Shown: positions 51,186-59,690 of the stretch, in pieces
Position numbering within the stretch: position 1 is the stretch's first letter
How the letters are laid out: every line of letters begins with the position of its first letter
From: Anaerosporobacter mobilis DSM 15930
GTDB lineage: Bacteria > Bacillota > Clostridia > Lachnospirales > Lachnospiraceae
NCBI RefSeq assembly: GCF_900142955.1
Contig: NZ_FRCP01000011.1
Location: forward strand, 124,001 to 188,000
Length of the DNA: 64,000 nucleotides
Direction: 5' to 3'
Program-made: the position numbers and the translations under genes
Notes under the pieces: generated by a model
What the model was told of the DNA's origin: nothing
The model's input: only the letters and a program-made list of their open reading frames with translations
Database searches by the model: none

Positions 51186-51899
51186 ATGCCAGAAAAGTTT
51201 ACGAAGCTAGATAAGGAGTTTTTGGATAATTATGATAGTAGTACTTATGACAAACCGTCTATAACGGTAGATTTGCTTGTATTTACCATTGAGGAGGAAG
51301 AATTAAAGATAGTCATGATTAGACGTAAGAATTCACCATATAGAGGCATGTTATCATTACCTGGTGCCTTTGTAGGAATGGAGGAGACGTTAGATGAGGC
51401 AGCTAGTAGGGGAATTAGAGAAAAGACAGGACTTAAAGATATCTACTTTGAGCAACTCTATACATGGGGCGAGGTAAATCGTGATCCTAGAATGAGAATA
51501 ATATCGGTATCGTATATGGCACTAGTATCCATAGAGGAATTATACCGGGTAGCAGGTTCGAGTGAGATTAGTAGCCATTTGTACTGTGTTGATACGCTAC
51601 TTCAAAGTAAAGAAAATATTGCATTTGATCATATGGAAATGATTGCTTACGGCAGAGAGCGTATCAAAAACAAAGTGGAATACACGCAACTCGCTTTTGA
51701 GTTTCTTCCAGAAAAATTCACGTTACCACAGTTGCAAAAGATAAATGAAATATTGTTAGGTAAAGAATTGTACAAAGCGAATTTTCGTAAAAAGATAAAA
51801 GATATGGTAGTAGAAACCAAAGAGTTTACATCGGGTGGGGCACACAGACCAAGTAAATTGTACGTAAGGAAGAATAATAATGATAATATTGAGAATTAA
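51186..51899 (+). CDS. NrtR-like Nudix-domain transcriptional regulator of NAD metabolism
   Basis: 237 residues from the ATG after GGAAGGTGAT; an ATG at 51165 overlaps the operator repeat and has no ribosome site. N-terminal Nudix domain: TVDLLVFTIEEEELKIVMIRR, then the Nudix box GAFVGMEETLDEAASRGIRE with KTGL. Compared with GX5EX7REUXEEXGU, the RE pair is RG and the EE pair is EK, so hydrolysis is doubtful. The C-terminal winged helix FTLPQLQKINEILLG...NFRKKI with the ending GGAHRPSKLYV is the NrtR pattern. NrtR senses ADP-ribose-type ligands through the Nudix fold and represses NAD genes. The next genes, pnuC and nadR, match that role. Confidence 0.88.
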   Translation: MPEKFTKLDKEFLDNYDSSTYDKPSITVDLLVFTIEEEELKIVMIRRKNSPYRGMLSLPGAFVGMEETLDEAASRGIREKTGLKDIYFEQLYTWGEVNRDPRMRIISVSYMALVSIEELYRVAGSSEISSHLYCVDTLLQSKENIAFDHMEMIAYGRERIKNKVEYTQLAFEFLPEKFTLPQLQKINEILLGKELYKANFRKKIKDMVVETKEFTSGGAHRPSKLYVRKNNNDNIEN

Positions 51900-51964
51900 T
51901 AATCTATAAATGACTCATAGAATTTGATTAATAGAAATTAAGACGATGCGGGAGGCGAATAAAT

Positions 51965-52666
51965 ATGGAAAAGGTTAAGAAGTTTGCTAAGAATGAGTTC
52001 ACTGGTTGGAAGAAGTGGGAAGTAGTATGGCTGATTCTTGCAACGATTATTATTACAGGATTATCTATATATTGGGGCGATAATCTTAGAGGAATTACTG
52101 CCGCAGTTACAGGCGTTATATGTGTAATCTTAACGGGTAAGGGGAAGATGAGTTGTTACATATTTGGGCTTGTTAATACTATTTTATATGCTGTGATTGC
52201 ATTTGGCGCTAAGTATTATGGCGAAGTAATGCTCAATGCATTGTATTACGTGCCGATGCAATTTGTGGGCTGGTTTATGTGGAAGAAACACATTAATGAA
52301 GAAACACAGGAAGTTAAGAAAATAATGTTACCGATTAAATGGGATGTGATTTTGGGAGTTATTTCTGTAGCGGCTATCTATGGATATGGATTGGTCTTAA
52401 AACGACTTGGAGGAAATCTTCCGTTTATTGATAGTATGTCAACTTGTCTAAGTGTTTTGGCAATGGTGTTAAGTGTAAAGAGACTATCGGAACAATGGGT
52501 ATTATGGATTGTTGTAGATGTAGTTACGGTATATATGTGGGTAATTGACTACATACAGGGGGGAACAGATGTAGCAACTTTGTTAATGTGGATCGTATAT
52601 TTACTAAATGCTATTTTTATGTTTGTTAAATGGTTTAAGGAAAGTAAAGGTGGTGAAGTAGGATGA
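51965..52666 (+). CDS. pnuC: Nicotinamide riboside transporter PnuC
   Basis: 233 residues with about seven membrane helices. The family shows in WKKWEVVWLILATIIITGLS, GVICVILTGKGKMSCYIFG (the conserved substrate-site region), YYGEVMLNALYYVPMQFVGW (with the signature ending WFMW) and WVLWIVVDVVTVYMW. PnuC is a facilitator for nicotinamide riboside, trapped inside by phosphorylation. Its stop overlaps the start of nadR by 4 bp (ATGA), and NadR provides the kinase that drives uptake. Confidence 0.95.
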   Translation: MEKVKKFAKNEFTGWKKWEVVWLILATIIITGLSIYWGDNLRGITAAVTGVICVILTGKGKMSCYIFGLVNTILYAVIAFGAKYYGEVMLNALYYVPMQFVGWFMWKKHINEETQEVKKIMLPIKWDVILGVISVAAIYGYGLVLKRLGGNLPFIDSMSTCLSVLAMVLSVKRLSEQWVLWIVVDVVTVYMWVIDYIQGGTDVATLLMWIVYLLNAIFMFVKWFKESKGGEVG

Positions 52667-53700
52667 GATACAAAGTAGGAATGTATGGGGGATCCTTTGA
52701 TCCACTTCACATTGGACATATACATGATATTATCCGTGCAGCAGCAATGTGTGAAGAATTGTATGTAATGATAAGTTGGTGTGAAGAAAGAGAATCAACT
52801 TCTAAAGAACTTAGATATCGATGGATACATAATAGTTGTATGCATTTGCCTAACGTAAAGTTAATTATGATTGAGGATAAAGCGGTAGACAAGGAAACTT
52901 ATAATACGGATTACTACTGGGAAAAAGGTGCAGCTGATATAAAAGCTGAAATTGGTAAACCGATTGATGCTGTGTTTTGTGGTAGTGATTATCTAGGAAC
53001 CAATCGTTTTGAGAGTCTATATTGTCCGGATAGTAAAGTAATTTATTTTGATAGACAAGAGGTGCCAATTAGTTCAACCGACATACGGGGGTGGGCTATG
53101 AATCATTGGGACTATATCCCGAAGGTTTGTAAGCCTTATTATACGAAGAAGGTATTAGTTGTTGGTGGGGAAAGTACCGGAAAGTCAACGCTGGTACAGA
53201 ATTTGGCATTAGCTTACAATACCAATTTCGTGTCGGAGGTAGGAAGAGATGTAACAGAAGTAGCAGGTTGTGAAGACTTGATGATTATGGAGGATTTTCT
53301 TGAGATACTTCTTCGCCATAAGATGAAAGAGATGGAGGCAATTAAGGATAGCAATCGAATTCTATTTATTGATACGGATGCCATTACAACGAAATTCTAT
53401 TCACATTTTCTATTGAACAATTCAGAAGAAATTGCAAAGTGTGATGCATTGGCCAATGCGATTATACATATTAATTCATTTGATTTAATTCTATTTTTGG
53501 AGCCTACCGTTGCATTTGTTCAAGATGGAACTAGAAATGAGATAATAGCCGCAGATAGAGAAATGTACAGCAATCAGATTAAGCAACTATTTGATGAAAT
53601 TGGATTAAGATATAATTGTATAACAGGTGATTATCTAGACCGATTCAATAAATCTAAGGAACTTATAAAAGAGCAGCTAGATATTGATACGGTTTGGTAA
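52663..53700 (+). CDS. nadR: NadR-type bifunctional NMN adenylyltransferase / ribosylnicotinamide kinase
   Basis: 345 residues. Nucleotidyltransferase half: GMYGGSFDPLHIGHIHDI with the HxGH motif, and ISSTDIRGW (SSTxxR) near residue 140. Kinase half: P-loop VVGGESTGKSTLVQNLA (~residues 163-179), VSEVGRDVTEV, FIDTDAITTKFY. It lacks the N-terminal repressor helix-turn-helix of enterobacterial NadR; regulation is given instead to the NrtR-like protein of this operon. It phosphorylates nicotinamide riboside to NMN and adenylates NMN to NAD. The start overlaps pnuC. Confidence 0.94.
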   Translation: MRYKVGMYGGSFDPLHIGHIHDIIRAAAMCEELYVMISWCEERESTSKELRYRWIHNSCMHLPNVKLIMIEDKAVDKETYNTDYYWEKGAADIKAEIGKPIDAVFCGSDYLGTNRFESLYCPDSKVIYFDRQEVPISSTDIRGWAMNHWDYIPKVCKPYYTKKVLVVGGESTGKSTLVQNLALAYNTNFVSEVGRDVTEVAGCEDLMIMEDFLEILLRHKMKEMEAIKDSNRILFIDTDAITTKFYSHFLLNNSEEIAKCDALANAIIHINSFDLILFLEPTVAFVQDGTRNEIIAADREMYSNQIKQLFDEIGLRYNCITGDYLDRFNKSKELIKEQLDIDTVW

Positions 53701-53743
53701 AAGACAAACATAGATTTGATCATAATCGGAAAGGTGTGACTTA

Positions 53744-54721
53744 ATGGGGAAAAAGAGGGTTATCGTATGGAGAATTACACAGACATGTAATATGACATGT
53801 AAATTCTGTTCCTATAGTAAAGAGGTTATAAGGCAACGAAATGATGCTAACTTAGAAGAAGTTGAAAGAGTATCAGATATCTTGGGTAAGTATAAGCAAA
53901 AGACAGGAGAGGAATTGTTAATTAGCTTCATTGGGGGAGAACCTTTCTTATGGGAGCCAATTCTTAATCTATCAAAAAAGATGGCAATGGAATATGGAGT
54001 TGAGATTAGTACTACCACGAATGGAATCCTATTAGCCTCAAGAGAGGTTAGAAAAACTATAATAAATTACTTTTCAGAAATCGTAATTAGCGTAGATGGT
54101 TTTGAAGAATGTAATGATGATGTCAGACAATGTGTAGGTCATTTTAAAACAGTAAGTGAGAATATTGCTAAGTTAGTTCAGGAGAAGAGAGAGGCTGGTA
54201 GCAATCTTGTTATTAAGGTGAATACTATCCTTATGAGAAAGAATATAGGACAGTTTGAGGAGTTTTGCGAATATTTAGCAAACTTGGGTGTTAATGAAAT
54301 TACCTTTAATCAACTTGGAGGATATGATAGACCTGAATTTTATGGGGACAATAGACTTGAGCCAATGCAAGTAGCACAGCTGATAGAAAGATTACCTCAC
54401 ATAAGAGAAAGACTGAGCAAATATGGATTTATAGTTCACGGTAGTGAAAGTTACTTAGAAAGAATACTGCTAACAACAGAGAATAGAAAGAATCCGATTA
54501 TAGAATGCAATCCCTGTTCGTGGTTTTGGTTTATCAATGAGAATGGTTACATAAGTCCTTGCAGCTATACATCGTATGAATATAAGTATGATACGAAACA
54601 AATCAAATCACTTGAAGACATAGCACAAGTAGAGCTGTATTACAGAGAATTGCGCCAATGCAAACGTTCAAAATGGTGTGAGGATTGCTATTGTACACAG
54701 GTATATGATAAATTTGAGTAG
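53744..54721 (+). CDS. Radical SAM protein with Cys-rich SPASM-like C-terminus, function unknown
   Basis: 325 residues. The 4Fe-4S/SAM motif CNMTCKFC (C15, C19, C22) opens the TIM-barrel. SAM-binding features follow: SFIGGEPFLWEP (GGEP), TTTNGILL and ISVDGFEECNDDVR. The C-terminal ~75 residues hold eight cysteines: IECNPCSWFWF, ISPCSYTSYEY, QCKRSKWCEDCYCTQ, similar to SPASM/twitch auxiliary-cluster domains of peptide-modifying enzymes. AAGGTGTGACTT lies before the ATG. It follows nadR by 43 bp in the same direction with no terminator between, so it may belong to the NAD operon. No precursor peptide gene is visible nearby. Confidence 0.88.
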   Translation: MGKKRVIVWRITQTCNMTCKFCSYSKEVIRQRNDANLEEVERVSDILGKYKQKTGEELLISFIGGEPFLWEPILNLSKKMAMEYGVEISTTTNGILLASREVRKTIINYFSEIVISVDGFEECNDDVRQCVGHFKTVSENIAKLVQEKREAGSNLVIKVNTILMRKNIGQFEEFCEYLANLGVNEITFNQLGGYDRPEFYGDNRLEPMQVAQLIERLPHIRERLSKYGFIVHGSESYLERILLTTENRKNPIIECNPCSWFWFINENGYISPCSYTSYEYKYDTKQIKSLEDIAQVELYYRELRQCKRSKWCEDCYCTQVYDKFE

Positions 54722-54735
54722 AAATGTTAGGAAGC

Positions 54736-54842
54736 AGAGGCTGTTGCAAAATATAGTTTGAATATCTATATCATATTTTCAGACAGAAAGCATTCCGTCT
54801 GAAAATATGCAAGCTATAAATTTTGCAACAGTCTCTTTTTTG
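54736..54842 (+). repeat. 101-bp composite hairpin with T run (repeat element / terminator)
   Basis: Three nested stems: outer AGAGGCTGTTGCAAAAT/ATTTTGCAACAGTCTCT (54736-54752/54820-54836, one mismatch), middle ATAGTTTG/CAAGCTAT, inner CATATTTTCAGAC/GTCTGAAAATATG (54772-54784/54797-54809, perfect). A T run follows at 54835-54841. It ends the operon of the radical SAM gene. The outer arm resembles terminal repeats of IS6-type elements (GGCTGTTGCAAA), so a MITE origin is possible. Confidence 0.8.
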
Positions 54843-54909
54843 TACTCTTTTTTGCACTAAAAAGACTCAATAAGGTTTCTATATAGAAATATGCAATATT
54901 TAGTAATAA

Positions 54910-54939
54910 TTGACACTATTAGACCGGATTTTGTATAAT
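54910..54939 (+). promoter_or_regulatory. Promoter of the wall-hydrolase operon
   Basis: TTGACA (54910-54915), 18-bp spacer, TATAAT (54934-54939): both hexamers are consensus. It gives a ~220-nt leader. Confidence 0.8.
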
Positions 54940-54949
54940 GGGGTTATGT

Positions 54950-54978
54950 AAAACCATTCTTCTAGAGTATGGTTTTTT
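54950..54978 (+). terminator. Promoter-proximal terminator/attenuator in the wall-hydrolase leader
   Basis: AAAACCAT (54950-54957) pairs with ATGGTTTT (54969-54976) and runs into TT, ending only ~35 nt after the expected start of transcription. The remaining leader to 55164 has no motif I recognise, including no clear c-di-AMP riboswitch. Confidence 0.6.
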
Positions 54979-55164
54979 ATAGCTTGTAGCAAGTGTAAGC
55001 AATAGTAGCATATTTAGGGGGAGGGATTCCAGAGACGACAGAGACAATGAAGCAAGAGTAAACAGCTATAGCGAAGAAGATGAACAAATTGGATACTTAC
55101 GATAAGATAAGATACTTAAAAATACTTAGAAACGATAATTAAAAATGACAAAAGGTGAATAGTA

Positions 55165-57264
55165 ATGAGAAAACGAAAGAAATGGGAAATTAAGCTAATA
55201 ATGATCGCTACAATGGTTATGGTGGCAGTCATTATATCTGAAAGTAGGGAGTTAAAATCCTATACAACTACTAAGGCTGCAACTACTTCTTCAAGATTCT
55301 TAAGAAGAACTGGTAAAGTTAACGCAACAAGTCTTAATATTCGAAAAACTGCATCAATCTCTTCTACAAAACTGGCTACTATTAAGAAATCGACTTTAGT
55401 AAATGTATTAGATAAAAAAATAGTTGGCGGTAAAGAATGGTATAAGGTAAGTTTTAAAGTAAATGGAAAGACAATTACAGGTTATGCTTATAAGAAATAT
55501 ATTACCTTAGAAGCGACCACTGTACCTAGTACTACGTATACCCTTGGTAAGATCAATGAAAAAAGTGTACCGGTTTATAAAACAGCCAATACGTATGATA
55601 CGAAAAAGGGAACACTAAGTAAGAATCAAGAGGTTATACTTTTAGGAACTCTTACAGTAAACAATGCAAAATGGACGAAAGTGAAGGTTAAAATTGATGG
55701 TACAGCAACTACTGGTTATATAAAAGCTAGTAAGATTACAAAGTTGACTTCTACTGCACCTTCTACTACGAATAAAAAGGGAGTTACTAGTAGTAAAGTA
55801 ACGGCTAGAAGAATCGCAAGTACGTTGGCGTCAAGTAAAGGTACGTTGGCAAAGAATACGTCTGTAACTGTGAAAGCAACATTAACTGTTAATGGAAGTA
55901 AGTGGTACAAATGTACCTATAAGGTTGATGGTACTACAACAACGGGGTATATTCTTGCATCTAAAGTAAGTTTTCCGAGTGAGGCAGAGTTTTTAGAAAT
56001 GCTATCTGAATTTCCGACCAGTTATCAATCTTCCTTAAAAAAGATCCATGAAGAATATCCAAATTGGAAATTTGTTGCTGTTAACACAGGGCTAGATTGG
56101 AACACGGTGATAAAGGAAGAGACTCGAGTTGGTAGAAATACGATTCAAAGTGAACTTCCTAATGGAGGAACCTATGGAGTACCATTTTCATACCTTTCAA
56201 CGGAGTCCGGTGCTTATGATTGGTCCAAAGATAAATATACGTTAATGGATGGAACTAATTGGTTTACAGCGGATACGAAGGTAATCGAACATTATATGGA
56301 TCCGCGTAATTTCTTAACAAGTGATAAAATATTCCAATTTGAAGCTCAAGCCTATGATTCAACTCAAAAAAGTAGTGTAGTTTCTAGTATACTATCGAAC
56401 ACCTTTATGAAGGGAAGTTATAGTGTAGTAGATTCCGCAACAAAAGAGACCGTAAAGGGGGCGTATACAGATGCATTTATGGAGGCAGGAAAACAATCAG
56501 GAGCAAGTCCTTACTTCCTAGCTGCAAGAGCAAAACAAGAGCTTGGAATAAATGGAAGTGATTCAGTAACAGGAACTTATCCCGGTTATGAAGGAATCTA
56601 TAATTATTATAATATAGGAGCTTATGATACTGCTGGGGACGGAGCCATTGCAAATGGACTTAATTATGCAAAGACTGGGACCACATACAATAGGCCTTGG
56701 ACCAATCCTTACAAATCAATCTTAGGTGGTGCAGAGTATATTGCTTCTTCTTATATTAAAAAGGGACAGAATACAAACTATTTTCAAAAATTTAATGTAG
56801 TGTATAGTCCTTATTATCTACACCAATACATGACGAATGTTCAAGCTGCGACTAGCGAAGCGAGAAGCACATATAATTCCTATAACTCTATGGGAATGTT
56901 AAAGGAAGCAATGATATTTTATATACCTGTTTATAAGAATATGCCATCTAAAATCCCAGAATTACCAGCTAGTAAAGGGAATCCAAATAGTTACTTAAAA
57001 ACTATTACAGTAAATAATGGAAACAGCAATTTAGCCATAACACCTACTTTTAACTATAAAACTACTTCCTATACGATGGTCGTTCCGAATTCGGTAAGTT
57101 CTGTTACGGTAGATGCTACAGCAATTAGCAGTCATGCTAGTATAACCGGTAACGGTAATTATACATTGGAATCAGGCAAAACAAGAACAATAAGTATCAA
57201 GTGTACGGCAGGTAATGGAACAAGTACGACGTATCAAGTAAAGATTACAAGATTAGCCAAATAG
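55165..57264 (+). CDS. Secreted SH3-domain N-acetylglucosaminidase (cell-wall hydrolase)
   Basis: 699 residues. N-terminal signal/anchor (KKWEIKLIMIATMVMVAVII). Three bacterial SH3 modules follow at ~48-112, ~125-185 and ~205-275, each with the pattern ..L-N-x-R...W-x-K-V..G-Y. The catalytic domain is at ~285-610: YPNWKFVAVNTGLDWNTVI, then FEAQAYDSTQ and a glucosaminidase (LytD/Auto-like) core with SPYFLAARAKQELG containing the likely catalytic Glu, and YNYYNIGAYDT. The last ~85 residues are a cadherin-like beta-sandwich (LKTITVNNGNSNLAITPTF). It would cleave GlcNAc-MurNAc bonds in peptidoglycan. It is followed after 24 bp by a surface protein with a similar C-terminal domain. Confidence 0.88.
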   Translation: MRKRKKWEIKLIMIATMVMVAVIISESRELKSYTTTKAATTSSRFLRRTGKVNATSLNIRKTASISSTKLATIKKSTLVNVLDKKIVGGKEWYKVSFKVNGKTITGYAYKKYITLEATTVPSTTYTLGKINEKSVPVYKTANTYDTKKGTLSKNQEVILLGTLTVNNAKWTKVKVKIDGTATTGYIKASKITKLTSTAPSTTNKKGVTSSKVTARRIASTLASSKGTLAKNTSVTVKATLTVNGSKWYKCTYKVDGTTTTGYILASKVSFPSEAEFLEMLSEFPTSYQSSLKKIHEEYPNWKFVAVNTGLDWNTVIKEETRVGRNTIQSELPNGGTYGVPFSYLSTESGAYDWSKDKYTLMDGTNWFTADTKVIEHYMDPRNFLTSDKIFQFEAQAYDSTQKSSVVSSILSNTFMKGSYSVVDSATKETVKGAYTDAFMEAGKQSGASPYFLAARAKQELGINGSDSVTGTYPGYEGIYNYYNIGAYDTAGDGAIANGLNYAKTGTTYNRPWTNPYKSILGGAEYIASSYIKKGQNTNYFQKFNVVYSPYYLHQYMTNVQAATSEARSTYNSYNSMGMLKEAMIFYIPVYKNMPSKIPELPASKGNPNSYLKTITVNNGNSNLAITPTFNYKTTSYTMVVPNSVSSVTVDATAISSHASITGNGNYTLESGKTRTISIKCTAGNGTSTTYQVKITRLAK

Positions 57265-57288
57265 ATAGTACCAGAGAGGAGAGATACG

Positions 57289-58035
57289 ATGAAAAAGAAA
57301 TTAATAATTCCGGTTATTCTTGCATTAATATTAATAGGAAGTATCTTACTTAGAAATCAAAGAAATAGTGCAAAGGAAGTTCAGTTTTCCATAGAGGTAG
57401 AAGATAAAACCGTAAAAAAAGGCGATGACTTGAATTTAAAAATCAAAGTATCCAGTGATTATGAGATGAGTGTAGTAGATGCTTATATAACGTATGACGA
57501 TGAACTATTAGAGTTTATCTCATCTGAAAGTGAAGGTGTTTTAGGAGCATCTGGAACTCTTCACATTACTGATCAGTTTGCTAAAGGTGCTACAGAAGCA
57601 GTATATGTAATTAGAATGAAGGCTTTAGAAGTCGGTTCCGCAGATTTCAAAGTACATGATGCGTATAGTATAGACGCAGAGAATTCTTCCTACATGAAGA
57701 TTAAACAAACAAGCGCAAGTATTGATATAACAAAGAATGAAACAGAAATATCAAATGCAACTCTATCAGATCTACTTGTTATGCCAGGAACACTTGATAA
57801 AGAATTTCAACCAGAGATGTTTGAATATTCTATGAAAGTAGCCTACGATGTAGAAGAGGTAATTCTAAGTGCCATTCCTGAGTCTGAAGAAAGTGTGATT
57901 ACTATAGATAAAGAGTTAAATCTAACAAAAGGAGATAATGTATTTACCATAACAGTAACGGCACCTTCTGGTGATAGGAATGATTACAAATTGAATGTAT
58001 ATCGAGCTTTTACAAAAGATGAGATTGTAGAGTAG
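57289..58035 (+). CDS. Membrane-anchored surface protein with cohesin-like and cadherin-like domains
   Basis: 248 residues. A signal/anchor helix at the N-terminus (KKKLIIPVILALILIGSILL) is followed by a beta-sandwich (~30-150) that reads like a cohesin or related fold: VEDKTVKKGDDLNLKIKVSS, VVDAYITYDDELLEFIS, then ATEAVYVIRMKALEVGSADF. Residues ~155-240 are a cadherin-like beta-sandwich (ATLSDLLVMPGTLDKEFQP, VTAPSGDRNDYKLNVYRA), the same class as at the end of the preceding hydrolase. AGAGGAGAG precedes the ATG and the gap is 24 bp, so they form an operon. It may hold or regulate the hydrolase at the cell surface; that is inference. Whether it binds dockerins is unknown. Confidence 0.75.
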   Translation: MKKKLIIPVILALILIGSILLRNQRNSAKEVQFSIEVEDKTVKKGDDLNLKIKVSSDYEMSVVDAYITYDDELLEFISSESEGVLGASGTLHITDQFAKGATEAVYVIRMKALEVGSADFKVHDAYSIDAENSSYMKIKQTSASIDITKNETEISNATLSDLLVMPGTLDKEFQPEMFEYSMKVAYDVEEVILSAIPESEESVITIDKELNLTKGDNVFTITVTAPSGDRNDYKLNVYRAFTKDEIVE

Positions 58036-58042
58036 ATTAACG

Positions 58043-58087
58043 GAATGAGCTATGATAGAAATCGGATTTCTATCATGGCTCATTCTT
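58043..58087 (+). terminator. Hairpin terminator of the wall-hydrolase operon
   Basis: A 21-bp arm starting GAATGAGCTATG (58043-58063) is inverted at 58065-58085 with one mismatch; a short TT tail follows. Confidence 0.8.
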
Positions 58088-58234
58088 GCAGTTCGCTATT
58101 TCAAATATAAACTAAAAAAATTAGAATTATTTATGTTCTAGCGGTAATACTAATCAAAATAAGATTAAAAGACCATAGAGAAGCTATGAAAATGTTTAGG
58201 AGTTTTGCAACAAAAACAAAGGAGATTCGAATTG

Positions 58235-59104
58235 ATGAAAGATAAAGATATGTATACCGCTGATGATATTAAAGGACAAACAGAGCAAATTCCAGGAAAA
58301 GAAAGTGAAATGAATCCTGAACCCATTTATGACAATATAGATTGTAAAGGCTATGGAAGATTAAAGGGTAAAACGGCGATTATTACTGGTGGAGATAGTG
58401 GAATTGGAAGAGCTGTATCTGTTGCATATGCAAAAGAAGGATGCAATGTTGTTATTGTATATAACGTCGCGGATGATGATGCGAACACGACTAAAAAAGC
58501 GATTGAGTCATATAATGGAAAAGCTCTGCTTATTAAAGGCGATATCGGTGATAGTACGTTCTGTAATCAGGTAATAGAACAAACCGTTAAGGAATTTGGA
58601 GCCTTGGACATCTTAGTTAATAATGCAGCAGAGCAACATATTCAAAAGAATCTAGAAGATATTACAGATCAACAATTGCAAAAAACGTTCCAGACGAATA
58701 TATTCTCCATGTTTTATCTTACAAGAGCAGCGCTCCCTCATCTTATGGAAGACAGTACAATCATTAATACCAGTTCAGTAACTGCATTCGCTGGTCATGC
58801 AGATCTTCTTGATTATTCTGCTACAAAGGGAGCGATTACGGCATTTACTAGATCGTTATCTGCTAATCTAGCTGGTAAGAAGATTCGAGTAAATCAGGTT
58901 GCACCTGGTCCAATATGGACACCTTTAATACCTTCTACTTTTGAGAAATCAAAGGTGGAGAATTTTGGCAATAACACACCACTGAAAAGACCTGGTCAGC
59001 CAGTTGAACTTGCAGAGGCATATGTATTCTTAGCTTCCGATGGTTCTACCTATATGACTGGACAAACAATACACATTAACGGTGGTACTATTGTAAATGG
59101 ATAG
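58235..59104 (+). CDS. SDR-family oxidoreductase (general stress protein 39-like)
   Basis: 289 residues from ATG 58235, with TTG 58232 equally close to AAAGGAG. An N-terminal ~45-residue lead (IPGKESEMNPEPIYDN) is typical of the YhxC/YdaD/GSP39 subgroup. Rossmann motif TAIITGGDSGIGRAV, then NNAAEQH, catalytic Ser in NTSSVTAFAG and YSATKGA (YxxxK), end VFLASDGSTYMTGQTIHINGG. It reduces or oxidises an alcohol/carbonyl with NAD(P); substrate unknown. The gene is monocistronic and ends at a palindromic repeat shared with another locus of this window. Confidence 0.93.
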   Translation: MKDKDMYTADDIKGQTEQIPGKESEMNPEPIYDNIDCKGYGRLKGKTAIITGGDSGIGRAVSVAYAKEGCNVVIVYNVADDDANTTKKAIESYNGKALLIKGDIGDSTFCNQVIEQTVKEFGALDILVNNAAEQHIQKNLEDITDQQLQKTFQTNIFSMFYLTRAALPHLMEDSTIINTSSVTAFAGHADLLDYSATKGAITAFTRSLSANLAGKKIRVNQVAPGPIWTPLIPSTFEKSKVENFGNNTPLKRPGQPVELAEAYVFLASDGSTYMTGQTIHINGGTIVNG

Positions 59105-59121
59105 AGAATAGTGAATGTAAT

Positions 59122-59168
59122 GAAAGACCTTACTACTGATAGGAGCTATATCAGTAGTAAGGTCTTTC
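59122..59168. repeat. 47-bp palindrome, family member 2 (terminator-like)
   Basis: GAAAGACCTTACTACTGATA and TATCAGTAGTAAGGTCTTTC are exact inverted copies, 20 bp with a 7-nt loop. It is the sister of the element at 50984-51030, with differing positions changed on both arms so pairing is kept. It lies between the convergent SDR and MarR genes. Confidence 0.85.
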
Positions 59169-59204
59169 GTTATGTTGCCATGTTTCGTAGGAATGTATAG
59201 GTGA

Positions 59205-59648
59205 TTAATACTGTTCATTCTTATGCGCTTCCAAATTACCGCATATCTTAAGTAAGATACGACAGAATGTTTCCATATCATCTTCTGAAATGTCACTACA
59301 GATTATCGTATCAAACTGGTTAAAAACTGTATCAATTTTACTTGCTTCCGCTCTCCCTTTTTCTGTTAGGCAGATTAGAAAGGATCTCCTACAGTCGGGA
59401 TTTGTTTCACGGTTTAAGAATCCCATACTTTCCAGCTTGTCTAGATTTCTTGACATGGTGGCAGCATTTAGTTTGCATATATCTGCTAGCTCTCTTTGTG
59501 TAATATGATCCTTTTGTAATAAGTGAAATAATATTCCTGCCTGTCCCTGACCAGGGGTTAATCCAAGACTTGATAAGAATGGTGAGAGTATTTGTTTTCT
59601 GGCCCGTTCTTCACGTAGCAATAGTTCTCTAACAGTTTGTTTCATCAT
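59205..59648 (-). CDS. MarR-family transcriptional regulator
   Basis: 147 residues. Winged helix: LTPGQGQAGILFHLLQKD, then ITQRELADICKLNAATMSRNLDKLE (recognition helix), and wing FLNRETNPDCRRSFLICLT. Helices at both ends form the dimer. GAGGCGG precedes the ATG on the minus strand. It is the last gene of the leftward ABC operon, 42 bp after the second transporter gene, and most likely represses the promoter at 63490-63517, where palindromes overlap the start site. Confidence 0.92.
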   Translation of the reverse strand: MMKQTVRELLLREERARKQILSPFLSSLGLTPGQGQAGILFHLLQKDHITQRELADICKLNAATMSRNLDKLESMGFLNRETNPDCRRSFLICLTEKGRAEASKIDTVFNQFDTIICSDISEDDMETFCRILLKICGNLEAHKNEQY

Positions 59649-59690
59649 ATCCGCCTCATTTGCTTTCTATTCATGATGGTTTGCGTAGTA

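Noticed and set aside
54979..55164. c-di-AMP (ydaO-type) riboswitch upstream of the wall hydrolase
   Set aside because: The leader has a fitting position and a hairpin, but I could not find the conserved ydaO core motifs.
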